In this document: piece after piece, positions 26,864 through 34,769 of the stretch | Position numbering within the stretch: position 1 is the stretch's first letter | Layout: every line of letters starts with the position of its first letter | Assembly (NCBI RefSeq): GCF_041916735.1 | Contig: NZ_JAYRYY010000001.1 | Reading direction: 5' to 3' (one strand) | Length of the DNA: 64,000 nucleotides | From: Zoogloea sp016790385 | GTDB taxonomy: Bacteria > Pseudomonadota > Gammaproteobacteria > Burkholderiales > Rhodocyclaceae | Made by a program: the position numbers and the translations under genes | Notes under the pieces: model-generated | Databases searched by the model: none | Told to the model about the DNA's origin: nothing | Seen by the model: only the letters and a program-made list of their open reading frames with translations

Positions 26864-27919
26864 ATGTCCTACGAACTGACCATCGAACCCCTTGGCCAGA
26901 CCATCGAAGTCGAGGAGGGCCAGACCATCCTCGATGCGTCCCTGCGTGCCGGCATCTGGCTGCCCCATGCCTGCTGCCACGGCCTGTGCGCCACCTGCAA
27001 GGTGCAGGTGGTGGACGGGGAGGTGGACCACGGCGAGGCCTCCAGCTTTGCGCTCATGGACTTTGAGCGCACCGAGGGCAAGACCCTGGCCTGTTGTGCG
27101 CGGCTCGAGTCGGACGTGACCATCGAAGCGGAGATCGACGAGGAGCCCGATGCCGAGTCCATCTCGGTGAAGGACTTTCCGGGCACGGTCAGCCGCATCG
27201 AAAAGCTCACTCCGACCATCAAGGGCATCTTCATCACCCTGGACGAGGCCATCCATTTCCAGGCCGGGCAATACATCAACCTGGAAATTCCCGGCCTCGG
27301 CATCAGCCGCGCCTTCTCCCTGGCCAATGCGCCGGGGCAGGGCAGGGAGGTGGAGCTCAACGTGCGCATCGTGCCCGGCGGCGCCGGGACGGGCTATCTC
27401 CACGAGGAGCTCTCCGTTGGAGACCGGCTGAACCTCTCCGGCCCCTACGGGCGATTCTTCGTGCGCAAGTCAGCGGGTGTGCCGCTGATCTTCATGGCGG
27501 GGGGCTCCGGCCTGTCCAGCCCGCGCAGCATGATCCTGGATCTGCTGGGCAAGGGCTGCGAGTTGCCGATCACCCTCGTGTACGGGCAGCGCAACCGGGC
27601 CGAGCTCTATTACCACGACGAGTTCCTCGCACTGGCCGAACGTCACCCCAACTTCCGCTACGTGCCGGCCCTGTCGGACGAGGCGGCGGATTCGGACTGG
27701 CAGGGGTTTCGAGGTTTCGTGCACGACGCGGCAAAGGCCCACTTCGACAACGACTTCCGCGGCCACAAGGCCTACCTCTGCGGCCCTCCGATGATGATCG
27801 ACGCCTGCATCTCGACACTGATGCAGGGGCGCTTGTTCGAAAACGACATCTACACCGAGAAGTTCTTCTCCGCCGCCGATGCGCAGCAGGTGCGGAGCCC
27901 GCTGTTCAAGCGGGTCTAG
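26864..27919 (+). CDS. dmpP: Phenol hydroxylase reductase (P5), FAD and [2Fe-2S]
   Basis: Reductase of 351 residues passing electrons from NADH to the diiron site. The N-terminal plant-type ferredoxin domain has C37, C42, C45 and C77 (ACCHGLCATC, later TLACCAR). The FAD domain has RAFSLAN, and the NAD domain has GGSGLSSPRSM and YLCGPPMMIDA. The ATG at 26864 is right after the dmpO stop. A hairpin at 27945 separates the operon from the dioxygenase gene, which has its own promoter. Confidence 0.96.
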   Translation: MSYELTIEPLGQTIEVEEGQTILDASLRAGIWLPHACCHGLCATCKVQVVDGEVDHGEASSFALMDFERTEGKTLACCARLESDVTIEAEIDEEPDAESISVKDFPGTVSRIEKLTPTIKGIFITLDEAIHFQAGQYINLEIPGLGISRAFSLANAPGQGREVELNVRIVPGGAGTGYLHEELSVGDRLNLSGPYGRFFVRKSAGVPLIFMAGGSGLSSPRSMILDLLGKGCELPITLVYGQRNRAELYYHDEFLALAERHPNFRYVPALSDEAADSDWQGFRGFVHDAAKAHFDNDFRGHKAYLCGPPMMIDACISTLMQGRLFENDIYTEKFFSAADAQQVRSPLFKRV

Positions 27920-27944
27920 GCGGAGGGCGCAGTGCATGACGGGT

Positions 27945-27972
27945 AGCGGGAACGGGCCTCCCGATTTCCGCT
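27945..27972 (+). terminator. Hairpin after dmpP
   Basis: AGCGG-GAA-CGGG pairs with CCCG-TTT-CCGCT across a three-base loop with one bulge. No T-run follows, so it may attenuate rather than end the hydroxylase transcript before the dioxygenase gene. Confidence 0.5.
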
Positions 27973-28002
27973 GAAACGGGTTTTACCAATAGATTTATAA
28001 AA

Positions 28003-28043
28003 TCTCGAGAATAAATTGACTTATCGAGAAGGCGGTTTAAGAT
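28003..28043 (+). promoter_or_regulatory. Sigma-70 promoter with paired TCGAGA operators before the catechol 2,3-dioxygenase gene
   Basis: TTGACT (28016-28021) and TAAGAT (28038-28043) are 16 bases apart. The palindrome TCTCGAGA (28003-28010) lies just upstream of the -35, and a second site TATCGAGA (28022-28029) lies between -35 and -10, with centres 19 bases apart. This is the layout expected of a promoter occluded by a dimeric repressor. The predicted start is near 28050. Confidence 0.62.
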
Positions 28044-28115
28044 AGGCAGCAGCACTCGCCGTCACGGGCTGCACGCCTGGCGAGGCGGACATTCAAAGAC
28101 AAGAGGAGACGAGAC

Positions 28116-29045
28116 ATGGCAGTCACCGGTGTGATGCGTCCCGGCCACATGCAGCTGCGTGTGCTGGACCTGGAAGAAGGTGTGAATCATTACAAGAACG
28201 TTCTTGGCCTGGTGGAGACCGGCCGGGATCCCCAGGGTCGGGTGTACTTCAAGGCCTGGGACGAGCGCGATCACAACAGCCTGATCCTGCGCGAGGCCGA
28301 TTCGGCTGGCATGGATTTCTTCGCGTTCAAGGTTGCCGACAAGGCCACCCTGGAAAAGCTCGACGCCGACCTGAAGGCCTACGGTGTCAGCACCGAACGC
28401 ATCCCCGCCGGCGAGCTGCTCGAGACCGGAGAGCGCGTGCGTTTCATGATTCCGTCAGGCCACGCCATCGAGCTTTACGCCGAGAAGACCGATGTGGGCA
28501 ACGGCATGGAGTACGTCAACCCCGATCCGTGGACCCCCGACGCCGAGCGCGGCATCGCCCCGGTGCGCCTGGACCACGCCCTGCTGTACGGCCCGGACAT
28601 CGAGAAGGTGCAGAAGCTGTTTGTGGACGTGCTTGGCTTCTACCTGGTGGAGCGGGTGCTGATGGAAGACGGCAAGACCGATCTGGCGATCTGGCTGTCC
28701 TGTTCCCACAAGGCCCACGACATCGCCCTGGTGCGCCACCCGGAGCCGGGCAAGCTGCACCATGTGTCCTTCCTGCTGGACACCTGGGAGAAGGTGCTGC
28801 GTGCCGCCGACATCATGTCCATGAACAAGGTGTCCATCGACATCGGCCCGACCCGCCACGGGGTGACCCGCGGCACCACCATCTACGCCTTCGATCCCTC
28901 GGGCAACCGCTTCGAGACCTTCTGCGGCGGCTACCAGCCTTACCCCGATTACGCGCCCATCACCTGGACCTGGGAAGAGGTGGGGACCGGCGTGTTCTAC
29001 CACGACCGCAAGCTCAACGAGCGCTTCCTGACCGTGGTGTCCTGA
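28116..29045 (+). CDS. dmpB: Catechol 2,3-dioxygenase (extradiol, type I.2)
   Basis: Ring-cleavage enzyme, 309 residues, converting catechol to 2-hydroxymuconic semialdehyde. Two vicinal-oxygen-chelate domains are present. The iron ligands H154, H216 and E267 and the active-site residues H201, H248 and Y257 line up with XylE (H153, H214, E265, H199, H246, Y255). The signature GPTRHGVTRGTTIYAFDPSG is clear. It has its own promoter and an AGGAGACGAGAC-type ribosome site. It is monocistronic and converges on a GGDEF-EAL gene. Confidence 0.96.
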   Translation: MAVTGVMRPGHMQLRVLDLEEGVNHYKNVLGLVETGRDPQGRVYFKAWDERDHNSLILREADSAGMDFFAFKVADKATLEKLDADLKAYGVSTERIPAGELLETGERVRFMIPSGHAIELYAEKTDVGNGMEYVNPDPWTPDAERGIAPVRLDHALLYGPDIEKVQKLFVDVLGFYLVERVLMEDGKTDLAIWLSCSHKAHDIALVRHPEPGKLHHVSFLLDTWEKVLRAADIMSMNKVSIDIGPTRHGVTRGTTIYAFDPSGNRFETFCGGYQPYPDYAPITWTWEEVGTGVFYHDRKLNERFLTVVS

Positions 29046-29074
29046 CCGGCTTCACGGGCCGGTGCACGTCGCCG

Positions 29075-32000
29075 TCAGTGCGTCGGAGCCCGGCCCGTCA
29101 GCGTGTCCAAAAGGGTGGCCGCCTCGACCGGCCGGCTGAGCAGGAAGCCTTGGGCTTCGTGGCAGCCAATACCCGTGAGGTAGTCCAGCTGGGCCCGGGT
29201 TTCGACCCCTTCGGCGATGACCCGGAGCTTCAGCGACTGGCCCATCCTGACGATGGCATCGGCAATCGCCCGGTCTTCCTCATCGTCGGTGATGTCCTGC
29301 ACGAAGGAGCGATCCACCTTGAGCTTGCTGACCTGGAAACGCTTCAGGTAGGCGAGGCTCGAATAGCCCGTGCCAAAATCATCGATGGCCACCGAGATGC
29401 CCAGGGCGCGCACGCTGGCAATCAGTTCGATGAAGCGTGCGGCATCGGTCATCAGTGTGGACTCGGTCAGTTCCAGCTCAATGCATGAGGGCATGGCGCC
29501 GGTGTCGCGCAGCACCGCCGCCAGGGTGCTTCCAAAATCGTCCTTGTGGATCTGCACGGCCGACACATTGACGGCAATGCGCAGTGGGCGACCCGCGTCG
29601 CTGAGTGCCCGCGCCATGCGGCAGGATTCGTGCAGCGCCCACTCGCCCATCGACACGATCAGACCGGTTTCTTCAGCAAGGGGGATGAACTGCCCCGGAC
29701 TGATATCGCCTGCATGGCGGGAACGCCAGCGCATCAGGGATTCCACACCGATCATGCGGCCATCGTTGAGAGCGAACTGGGGTTGGTATACGAGGCGCAG
29801 TTCGCCGGCGGACAAGGCGTGGCGCAAGTGTGTGGTGAGGGCCAGCCGATCTGCCGAGTCCTTGTTCATGCGCACGTCGAAGAAGCTGAAGGAGCCTCTT
29901 CCCAGGCCCTTGGCGTGATACATCGCCATATCGGCCTTCTTCATCAGTGTGTCGAAATCGGTTCCATCCACCGGAGCCACGGCAATCCCCAAGGTGCCGG
30001 TCGACGTGAGCGCCTGACCATTGAGTTCGAAGGGGGCTTCGAGAGTACGACAGATCTTCTCGGCGACGTCGGCGAAGAAGCGGATGGACTCGTTGCCTTC
30101 GACCAGGATGATGAACTCGTCACCCCCCAGGCGGCTGATGGTGTCGCTCTTGCGCAGACAGCTGGCCAGGCGGCGGGTCACTGCGATCAGCAGCTCGTCA
30201 CCGATTCCGTGGCCAAGGGTATCGTTGATGCGCTTGAAGTGGTCCAGATCGAGGAAATACATGGCCAGGGTGCGTTGGTTGCGGCTCACCCTTTGATACA
30301 TCTGTTCAAAACGATCGCGCAGCAGAATCCGGTTGGGAAGTCCGGTCAAGGCGTCGTGATGGGCCAGATACTGGATCTTTTCCTCGGCCGCCTTGCGTAC
30401 ACTGATGTCGCTGAAGGCGGCCACGTAGTGGGCTACCTGCCGGTCCGGCTGGCGCACCACGCGGATGGTCAGCCACTTGGGGTAGAGGCGGCCACTCTTG
30501 TGGCGGTCGATGATCTCGCCTTCCCAACGGTCCTCCTGCTCCAGGGTTTCCCACATTGCCCGGTAGAACGCTGCGTCGTGCTGTCCGGACTTGAGCATGG
30601 CGGGTGTCTGGCCGACGGCCTCGGCGGCAGAGTAGCCGGTGATGGTGGTAAAGGCCGTATTGATGCTCTCGATACGATTGCTGCTATCGGTGACCATCAG
30701 GGCTTCGTTGCTATGGTTGAAAACGAGCTGGGCAAGTTCCAGCTGGGCCTGTTGTTCCCGCTGGGGGGTGATGTCGGTGAACACCCAGATCGACCCGGCA
30801 AGCGGTTTGCTCGCGTCCAGGGGGCGGCCCGACAGGCGAATCCACACTGGGCTGCCGTCCTTGCGCACCATGCGGGTGTCGCCTTCGCTGTAGCCGCAGC
30901 GGGCCAGTTCGCTGTAGATCCGGCCACCCACGCTGAGGTATTCCTCTCGGCTGGGGTAGAGGATTTCGGTGAGCTGGCCGACCATCTCAGCAGGCGAGTC
31001 GTAGCCAAAGATCTCCGCCATGCGTGTGTTCACGTCCACCATCTTGCGGTCGTCCGCCAGGATGATCCCCACATGGGCGTTGTCAAAGATCGCCCGTTGC
31101 TGACCCAGCAGATGGCGAATGCGCTCTTCGCCTGCCTTGAGGGAGGTGATGTCGCTGGCGCTGATCACGAAACCGCCATCGGGCATCGGGAAGCGCGCCA
31201 GCTCCAGGATCAACCCCGCAGGCTGGGCTTCCTCGAAGCGCCCCATGCGGGCCAGGGGGCCTAAGCGCGGGGGGCACAGGCGGGCCATGGTCGGGCTCAC
31301 CTTGAGCAGGGCATCCAGTGGGGTCCCCGCCTGGGCCAGATCGAGGGGCAAGGTCAGCAGCTCGAAATAGCGAAGGTTCCAGGCCACCAGCTGGTGGTCG
31401 GCATCGAACACGGCGATGCCGTGGTCGATGGTGTCGAGGGTGGATTGCAGCAAGCGCGACTTGTGGGCCAGCTCCCGTTGGCGCAGGCGGGCCTCTTCGG
31501 CCTTGAGGTCGGTGACGTCCGAGTAGATGCCCACCAGGCAACCATCGGCCATGCGGTGTTCGCGTATCTGCAGGGCCTGACCGGAGGGCAGTTGCATCTC
31601 GCAGCGCCCGTCTTGTCCGCGTTCCGCAATCAGGGTGGGGAGAAGGGTCCCGCCGGCGGCGGAATCGCGGCTCGCGGTTTCGGCCAGTATGTTGCCCAAT
31701 GGGCGGCTGCCGGCATTGCTGGCAAGGCGGTCGAGCTGGCGAAAGGCCTCGTTGCACAGGAGTAGCCGGTCTTCAGGGTCAAACAGGGCAAATCCGTCGG
31801 AGATGTTGTCCACCGCTGTTTCCAGTTGCAGACGTGCGGCGGTTGCGCGTGCCGAAACCTCGCCGAGCGCCTCGAGGGCGGCGGTCAGTTCTTCGGTGCG
31901 CTGGCGGATCTGTTCTTCGAGTACGACCGTCGTCTGCAGCAGGCCGTAGTCGCGGCCCTGATCATTGAGGCTGCGCTCCACCTGATAGACCAGGGCATCG

Positions 32001-32083
32001 ATGATCTTGTCGCGGCGGAGAACCTCGTCCCGCAGACCTTTGAGGTCGTGGCTGTCGCAGCGGATTTCACCGAGTACGCTCAT
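29075..32083 (-). CDS. Multi-PAS GGDEF-EAL cyclic-di-GMP protein
   Basis: Cytoplasmic signalling protein of 1002 residues with no membrane segment. Order: a coiled-coil N-terminus (about 15-90), four PAS domains (about 90-590), GGDEF (RLGGDEFIIL near 652) and EAL (about 765-1002). The cyclase motif is intact. The EAL domain has ESL instead of EAL but keeps the glutamate, DDFGTGYSSL and AEGVET, so both activities are possible. The start is ATG 32081-32083, overlapping the FIST gene stop in an ATGA junction; the open frame further upstream is inside the FIST gene. Translational coupling to a FIST sensor suggests that the two work as one input-output unit. Confidence 0.92.
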   Translation of the reverse strand: MSVLGEIRCDSHDLKGLRDEVLRRDKIIDALVYQVERSLNDQGRDYGLLQTTVVLEEQIRQRTEELTAALEALGEVSARATAARLQLETAVDNISDGFALFDPEDRLLLCNEAFRQLDRLASNAGSRPLGNILAETASRDSAAGGTLLPTLIAERGQDGRCEMQLPSGQALQIREHRMADGCLVGIYSDVTDLKAEEARLRQRELAHKSRLLQSTLDTIDHGIAVFDADHQLVAWNLRYFELLTLPLDLAQAGTPLDALLKVSPTMARLCPPRLGPLARMGRFEEAQPAGLILELARFPMPDGGFVISASDITSLKAGEERIRHLLGQQRAIFDNAHVGIILADDRKMVDVNTRMAEIFGYDSPAEMVGQLTEILYPSREEYLSVGGRIYSELARCGYSEGDTRMVRKDGSPVWIRLSGRPLDASKPLAGSIWVFTDITPQREQQAQLELAQLVFNHSNEALMVTDSSNRIESINTAFTTITGYSAAEAVGQTPAMLKSGQHDAAFYRAMWETLEQEDRWEGEIIDRHKSGRLYPKWLTIRVVRQPDRQVAHYVAAFSDISVRKAAEEKIQYLAHHDALTGLPNRILLRDRFEQMYQRVSRNQRTLAMYFLDLDHFKRINDTLGHGIGDELLIAVTRRLASCLRKSDTISRLGGDEFIILVEGNESIRFFADVAEKICRTLEAPFELNGQALTSTGTLGIAVAPVDGTDFDTLMKKADMAMYHAKGLGRGSFSFFDVRMNKDSADRLALTTHLRHALSAGELRLVYQPQFALNDGRMIGVESLMRWRSRHAGDISPGQFIPLAEETGLIVSMGEWALHESCRMARALSDAGRPLRIAVNVSAVQIHKDDFGSTLAAVLRDTGAMPSCIELELTESTLMTDAARFIELIASVRALGISVAIDDFGTGYSSLAYLKRFQVSKLKVDRSFVQDITDDEEDRAIADAIVRMGQSLKLRVIAEGVETRAQLDYLTGIGCHEAQGFLLSRPVEAATLLDTLTGRAPTH

Positions 32084-33255
32084 GGTGATGTGATTCGCGC
32101 GCCAAATGCGATCCCGGTGAATGTCTGATTGATATGCATACCCCGATACTGCTCGCCAAAAGTATTGAAGCCGATCACCCGGTTCGTCGCCATCCGCGCA
32201 CCGACTGTGTCGACAATATTCAGGGCGCGGCATTCGAGCAGACGCAAGATGCAGTCGCAGCCGAGGATAAGCTCCACATCACCCACCGCTTCCGCCGCGT
32301 CGGCCAGGGTGGCTTCCAGATTGGCCAAGATGTCCTCGCCGCAGGCCATACGGAAGACAATACCCCGGTCAATCGCGCAGAAGAAACTCAGACTGCCGTC
32401 CGGGTTGACCCGCTGTATGGAGCGCACGAAATCTGAATTGCCGATGCGCACCACCACCGGATGGGCCGCAAAGACATCCGGGCTCAGGGTCGACGGGTCG
32501 ATGCCCAGGGCGCGGGCGTACTCGGGAGCCGCAGGGCACCCATTGATCTCGGTGACGATGCGCTTTTCAGGCACCGCATCGGTAACAACCAGGCGTTTCT
32601 CCGTGGGGCTGAAGTGTTGGGTCTTGAACAGCGTGAACGCACGCTCCGTCGAGGCCACCAGCAGTACCGCAGCATCGCGCACCAGGCGCCCCCTGAAGAT
32701 CACCCGTGTGTCGGTGAAGCTGAGCTCATCTCCGGCGGAGCCACCCGTCAGTGGAATTCCGCCCAGCCCGTCATGGAAGGCGCGGGCCACGCACTCCTCC
32801 CGCGACGACAGACCGTCCACCAGCATGAAGGCAAAGCAACGTTGATTGTCGAGGCCCCCCAAGCGCGCCTGCAGCCTGCTGCGCAGCGCCTGGGCAAACA
32901 GGGCCATGCTCCGTGCGTCGGTATTCGTCAGGTCTTCCAGGAGGCCAATCTCGAAGTCGATCTCGCCGGGGGCAAAAGAGGCACCGATGAGGCTCCCCTC
33001 CTGGTAACCGTCCGGGCCGATCTCGCCAGCCGTGGTGCAACCGACCAGCGGTGTGTGACCAAAGGCGGCGTCCAGGCTGGCGGCGAGGGCATCGGGGGCG
33101 TAGCGACTTGATGCGAAGACGATGGACAAACCATCCGCGACGGGCATCAGCGCCGCGGCCAGTTCACGGGAGGCCTCCTGCGGATCAGGGCTCCGGCTCG
33201 AGCCGATACGGATGCCCGATGTCGCGCTGCCGTCTTCGACCAAGTGGGCGCTCAT
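32080..33255 (-). CDS. FIST-domain sensory protein
   Basis: Cytoplasmic ligand-sensing protein, 391 residues, with FIST N (about 20-235) and FIST C (about 240-375) domains and no enzymatic motif. FIST domains are found in signal-transduction proteins and are thought to bind small molecules such as amino acids. Typical stretches are GCTTAGEIGPDGYQEGSLIG and LTGGSAGDELSF in the N half and NRVIGFNTFGEQY near the end. A strong GGAGGAG site precedes ATG 33253-33255. It is the first gene of a two-gene operon with the GGDEF-EAL protein. Its place amid the phenol genes suggests a link to aromatic sensing, which is inference. Confidence 0.88.
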   Translation of the reverse strand: MSAHLVEDGSATSGIRIGSSRSPDPQEASRELAAALMPVADGLSIVFASSRYAPDALAASLDAAFGHTPLVGCTTAGEIGPDGYQEGSLIGASFAPGEIDFEIGLLEDLTNTDARSMALFAQALRSRLQARLGGLDNQRCFAFMLVDGLSSREECVARAFHDGLGGIPLTGGSAGDELSFTDTRVIFRGRLVRDAAVLLVASTERAFTLFKTQHFSPTEKRLVVTDAVPEKRIVTEINGCPAAPEYARALGIDPSTLSPDVFAAHPVVVRIGNSDFVRSIQRVNPDGSLSFFCAIDRGIVFRMACGEDILANLEATLADAAEAVGDVELILGCDCILRLLECRALNIVDTVGARMATNRVIGFNTFGEQYRGMHINQTFTGIAFGARITSP

Positions 33256-33398
33256 TATTGTTTGTTCTCCTCCGGGCGTCGTCGTGCGCAGGGTGGGTAC
33301 CCGGCGCGATCGTCGAAGTCTCCAATTTCTAACGGAGGCGCGATTCTATAACTTTAGACCTATCCGTGATCTGCTCGCCAGGCAGCGGGCCTGGACGG

Positions 33399-34109
33399 TC
33401 AATTGATGAAGTCGGCAGGCAGCTGGCGGACGGCTTCGAGGGTTCGCAGGATGTGCTCGGAGAGGATGCGTGTGGCTTCGGCGCTGTTGCGGGCGAGGGC
33501 CGCATCGACGATGGCCTGGTGTTCGGCATGGACGTCCCGGGGGATGGGCTGGCGGAACAGGGACAGGCGGCGATAGCGCTCCGACTGGTGGTACAGGATG
33601 TTCTGGAAGTGACGGATCCAGCGTGAGGGGCAGGCGCCAATCAGGGCTTCATGGAAAGCCCGGTTGCGCATCTCCCATTCCTCCCGGCTGGCCTTGGAGC
33701 CATCGCCGAGCTTGTCCTCGGCCCGGGACAGGAGGTGGAAGGCGGCCACCACGCCGGCTTCCCAGGCATCGTTGCCCAGTTCGATGGACTGTTGCAAGGC
33801 GGAGGTTTCGAGCAGCACCCGGGTGCGGGTGATGTCGGCGAAGTCATCGAGAGACATGGGGGCGACGCGAAAACCGCGCTGACCCTGGGCCACCACCAGG
33901 GCGTCGGTCACCAGGAGCTGCAAGGCCTCGCGCAGCGTCCCCGCGCCCACCTCGTACTGATCCTTGAGGTGCTCGACACGCAGCTTGTCCCCGGGGCGAT
34001 GGACGCCCTCGATGATGTCCCGACGCAATTGGCGGTAGGCCGTCTCGGCAAGGGTCTTGGGTTCGTCACTGTCACTGACGATATCCGGGGCATTGGCCAG
34101 ATCGTTCAT
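33399..34109 (-). CDS. GntR family (FCD) repressor, AphS/BphS-like
   Basis: Transcription regulator, 236 residues. The N-terminal winged helix-turn-helix is clear (AYRQLRRDIIEGVHRPGDKL, then LKDQYEVGAGTLREALQLL). An all-helical FCD ligand domain follows, with the usual histidines (RAFHEALIGAC, YHQSERYR, EHQAIVDAALARN). FCD regulators of this type (AphS in Comamonas, BphS in Ralstonia) repress phenol and biphenyl genes until a pathway intermediate binds. The start is ATG 34107-34109; a GTG eleven codons earlier is possible. It diverges from the lower meta operon across a region carrying the TCTCGAGA operator, so autoregulation and control of the operon are likely. Confidence 0.88.
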   Translation of the reverse strand: MNDLANAPDIVSDSDEPKTLAETAYRQLRRDIIEGVHRPGDKLRVEHLKDQYEVGAGTLREALQLLVTDALVVAQGQRGFRVAPMSLDDFADITRTRVLLETSALQQSIELGNDAWEAGVVAAFHLLSRAEDKLGDGSKASREEWEMRNRAFHEALIGACPSRWIRHFQNILYHQSERYRRLSLFRQPIPRDVHAEHQAIVDAALARNSAEATRILSEHILRTLEAVRQLPADFIN

Positions 34110-34202
34110 GGTGTGGGTTCCGCCGTCTTGTTCTTGGTCCACGGGTGTGGATGGATCACCCGGATTCTAGCCCATGGGGCATATTCTGAGCATAGACAAA
34201 AA

Positions 34203-34246
34203 TCTCGAGAAAAGTTATTGACGTCGAGATAAGAAATAAATATCGT
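34203..34246 (+). promoter_or_regulatory. Sigma-70 promoter with paired TCGAGA operators before the lower meta operon
   Basis: TTGACG (34218-34223) and TATCGT (34241-34246) are 17 bases apart. TCTCGAGA (34203-34210) lies upstream of the -35, and GTCGAGAT (34223-34230) starts on the last base of the -35, with centres 20 bases apart. The arrangement copies the one at 28003. The divergent GntR gene starts 93 bases to the left. Confidence 0.62.
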
Positions 34247-34270
34247 AGCATCTACAAAATATATAAGTGG

Positions 34271-34732
34271 ATGCGAGACATGAGTGACAAGACGATCTCT
34301 CCCGTGACGCCAGTGGCCGTGACCCAGCAGGTCATCTCCGCAGCGGCAGTCAGCGTCGCGCTGGAAGCCGCCATCGCCCATGCCGAGCGCATCGGCGTGC
34401 GTATCAATGTGGCGGTGGCGGACAGCGGCGGCAATCTCGCCGGCTTCCTGCGCATGCCCGGCGCCTTCCTGCAATCCATCGATATCGCCATCGACAAGGC
34501 CTACACGGCTGCCGGCTTCGGGTTTTCGACGAAGGACTGGATGAAGCTCATCGGCCACGACGAGGGGATGAAGCTCGGCTTTTCCGCCCGGCCCCGGCTG
34601 GTGGTCTTCGGCGGTGGCCTGCCTATCCGGGCGGGTGGAGCGCTGATCGGCGGTATCGGGGTATCCGGTGCGTCCGAGGCCCAGGATGAGGAATGCGCAC
34701 GGGCGGCACTCGACGCCATCGGCGCTGAATGA
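34271..34732 (+). CDS. GlcG/HbpS-like heme-binding family protein
   Basis: First gene of the lower meta operon, 153 residues from ATG 34271 or 150 from ATG 34280; neither has a convincing ribosome site. It fits the GlcG/HbpS family (DUF336). The stretches VAVADSGGNLAGFLRMPGAF, SIDIAIDKAYTAAGFG and GGGLPIRAGGALIGGIGVSG are diagnostic. Members occur beside many catabolic operons, and some bind heme or cobalamin-like ligands. The role here is not established; protection of the iron enzyme or binding of a pathway compound would fit. Confidence 0.82.
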   Translation: MRDMSDKTISPVTPVAVTQQVISAAAVSVALEAAIAHAERIGVRINVAVADSGGNLAGFLRMPGAFLQSIDIAIDKAYTAAGFGFSTKDWMKLIGHDEGMKLGFSARPRLVVFGGGLPIRAGGALIGGIGVSGASEAQDEECARAALDAIGAE

Positions 34733-34769
34733 AGCAGACAGCTCTTCACACGGGAAGGAAGAACACGAG

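Noticed and set aside
29045..29063. Six-base-pair stem after the dioxygenase gene as a terminator
   Set aside because: It overlaps the stop codon and lacks a T-run. It is too weak to list as a feature.
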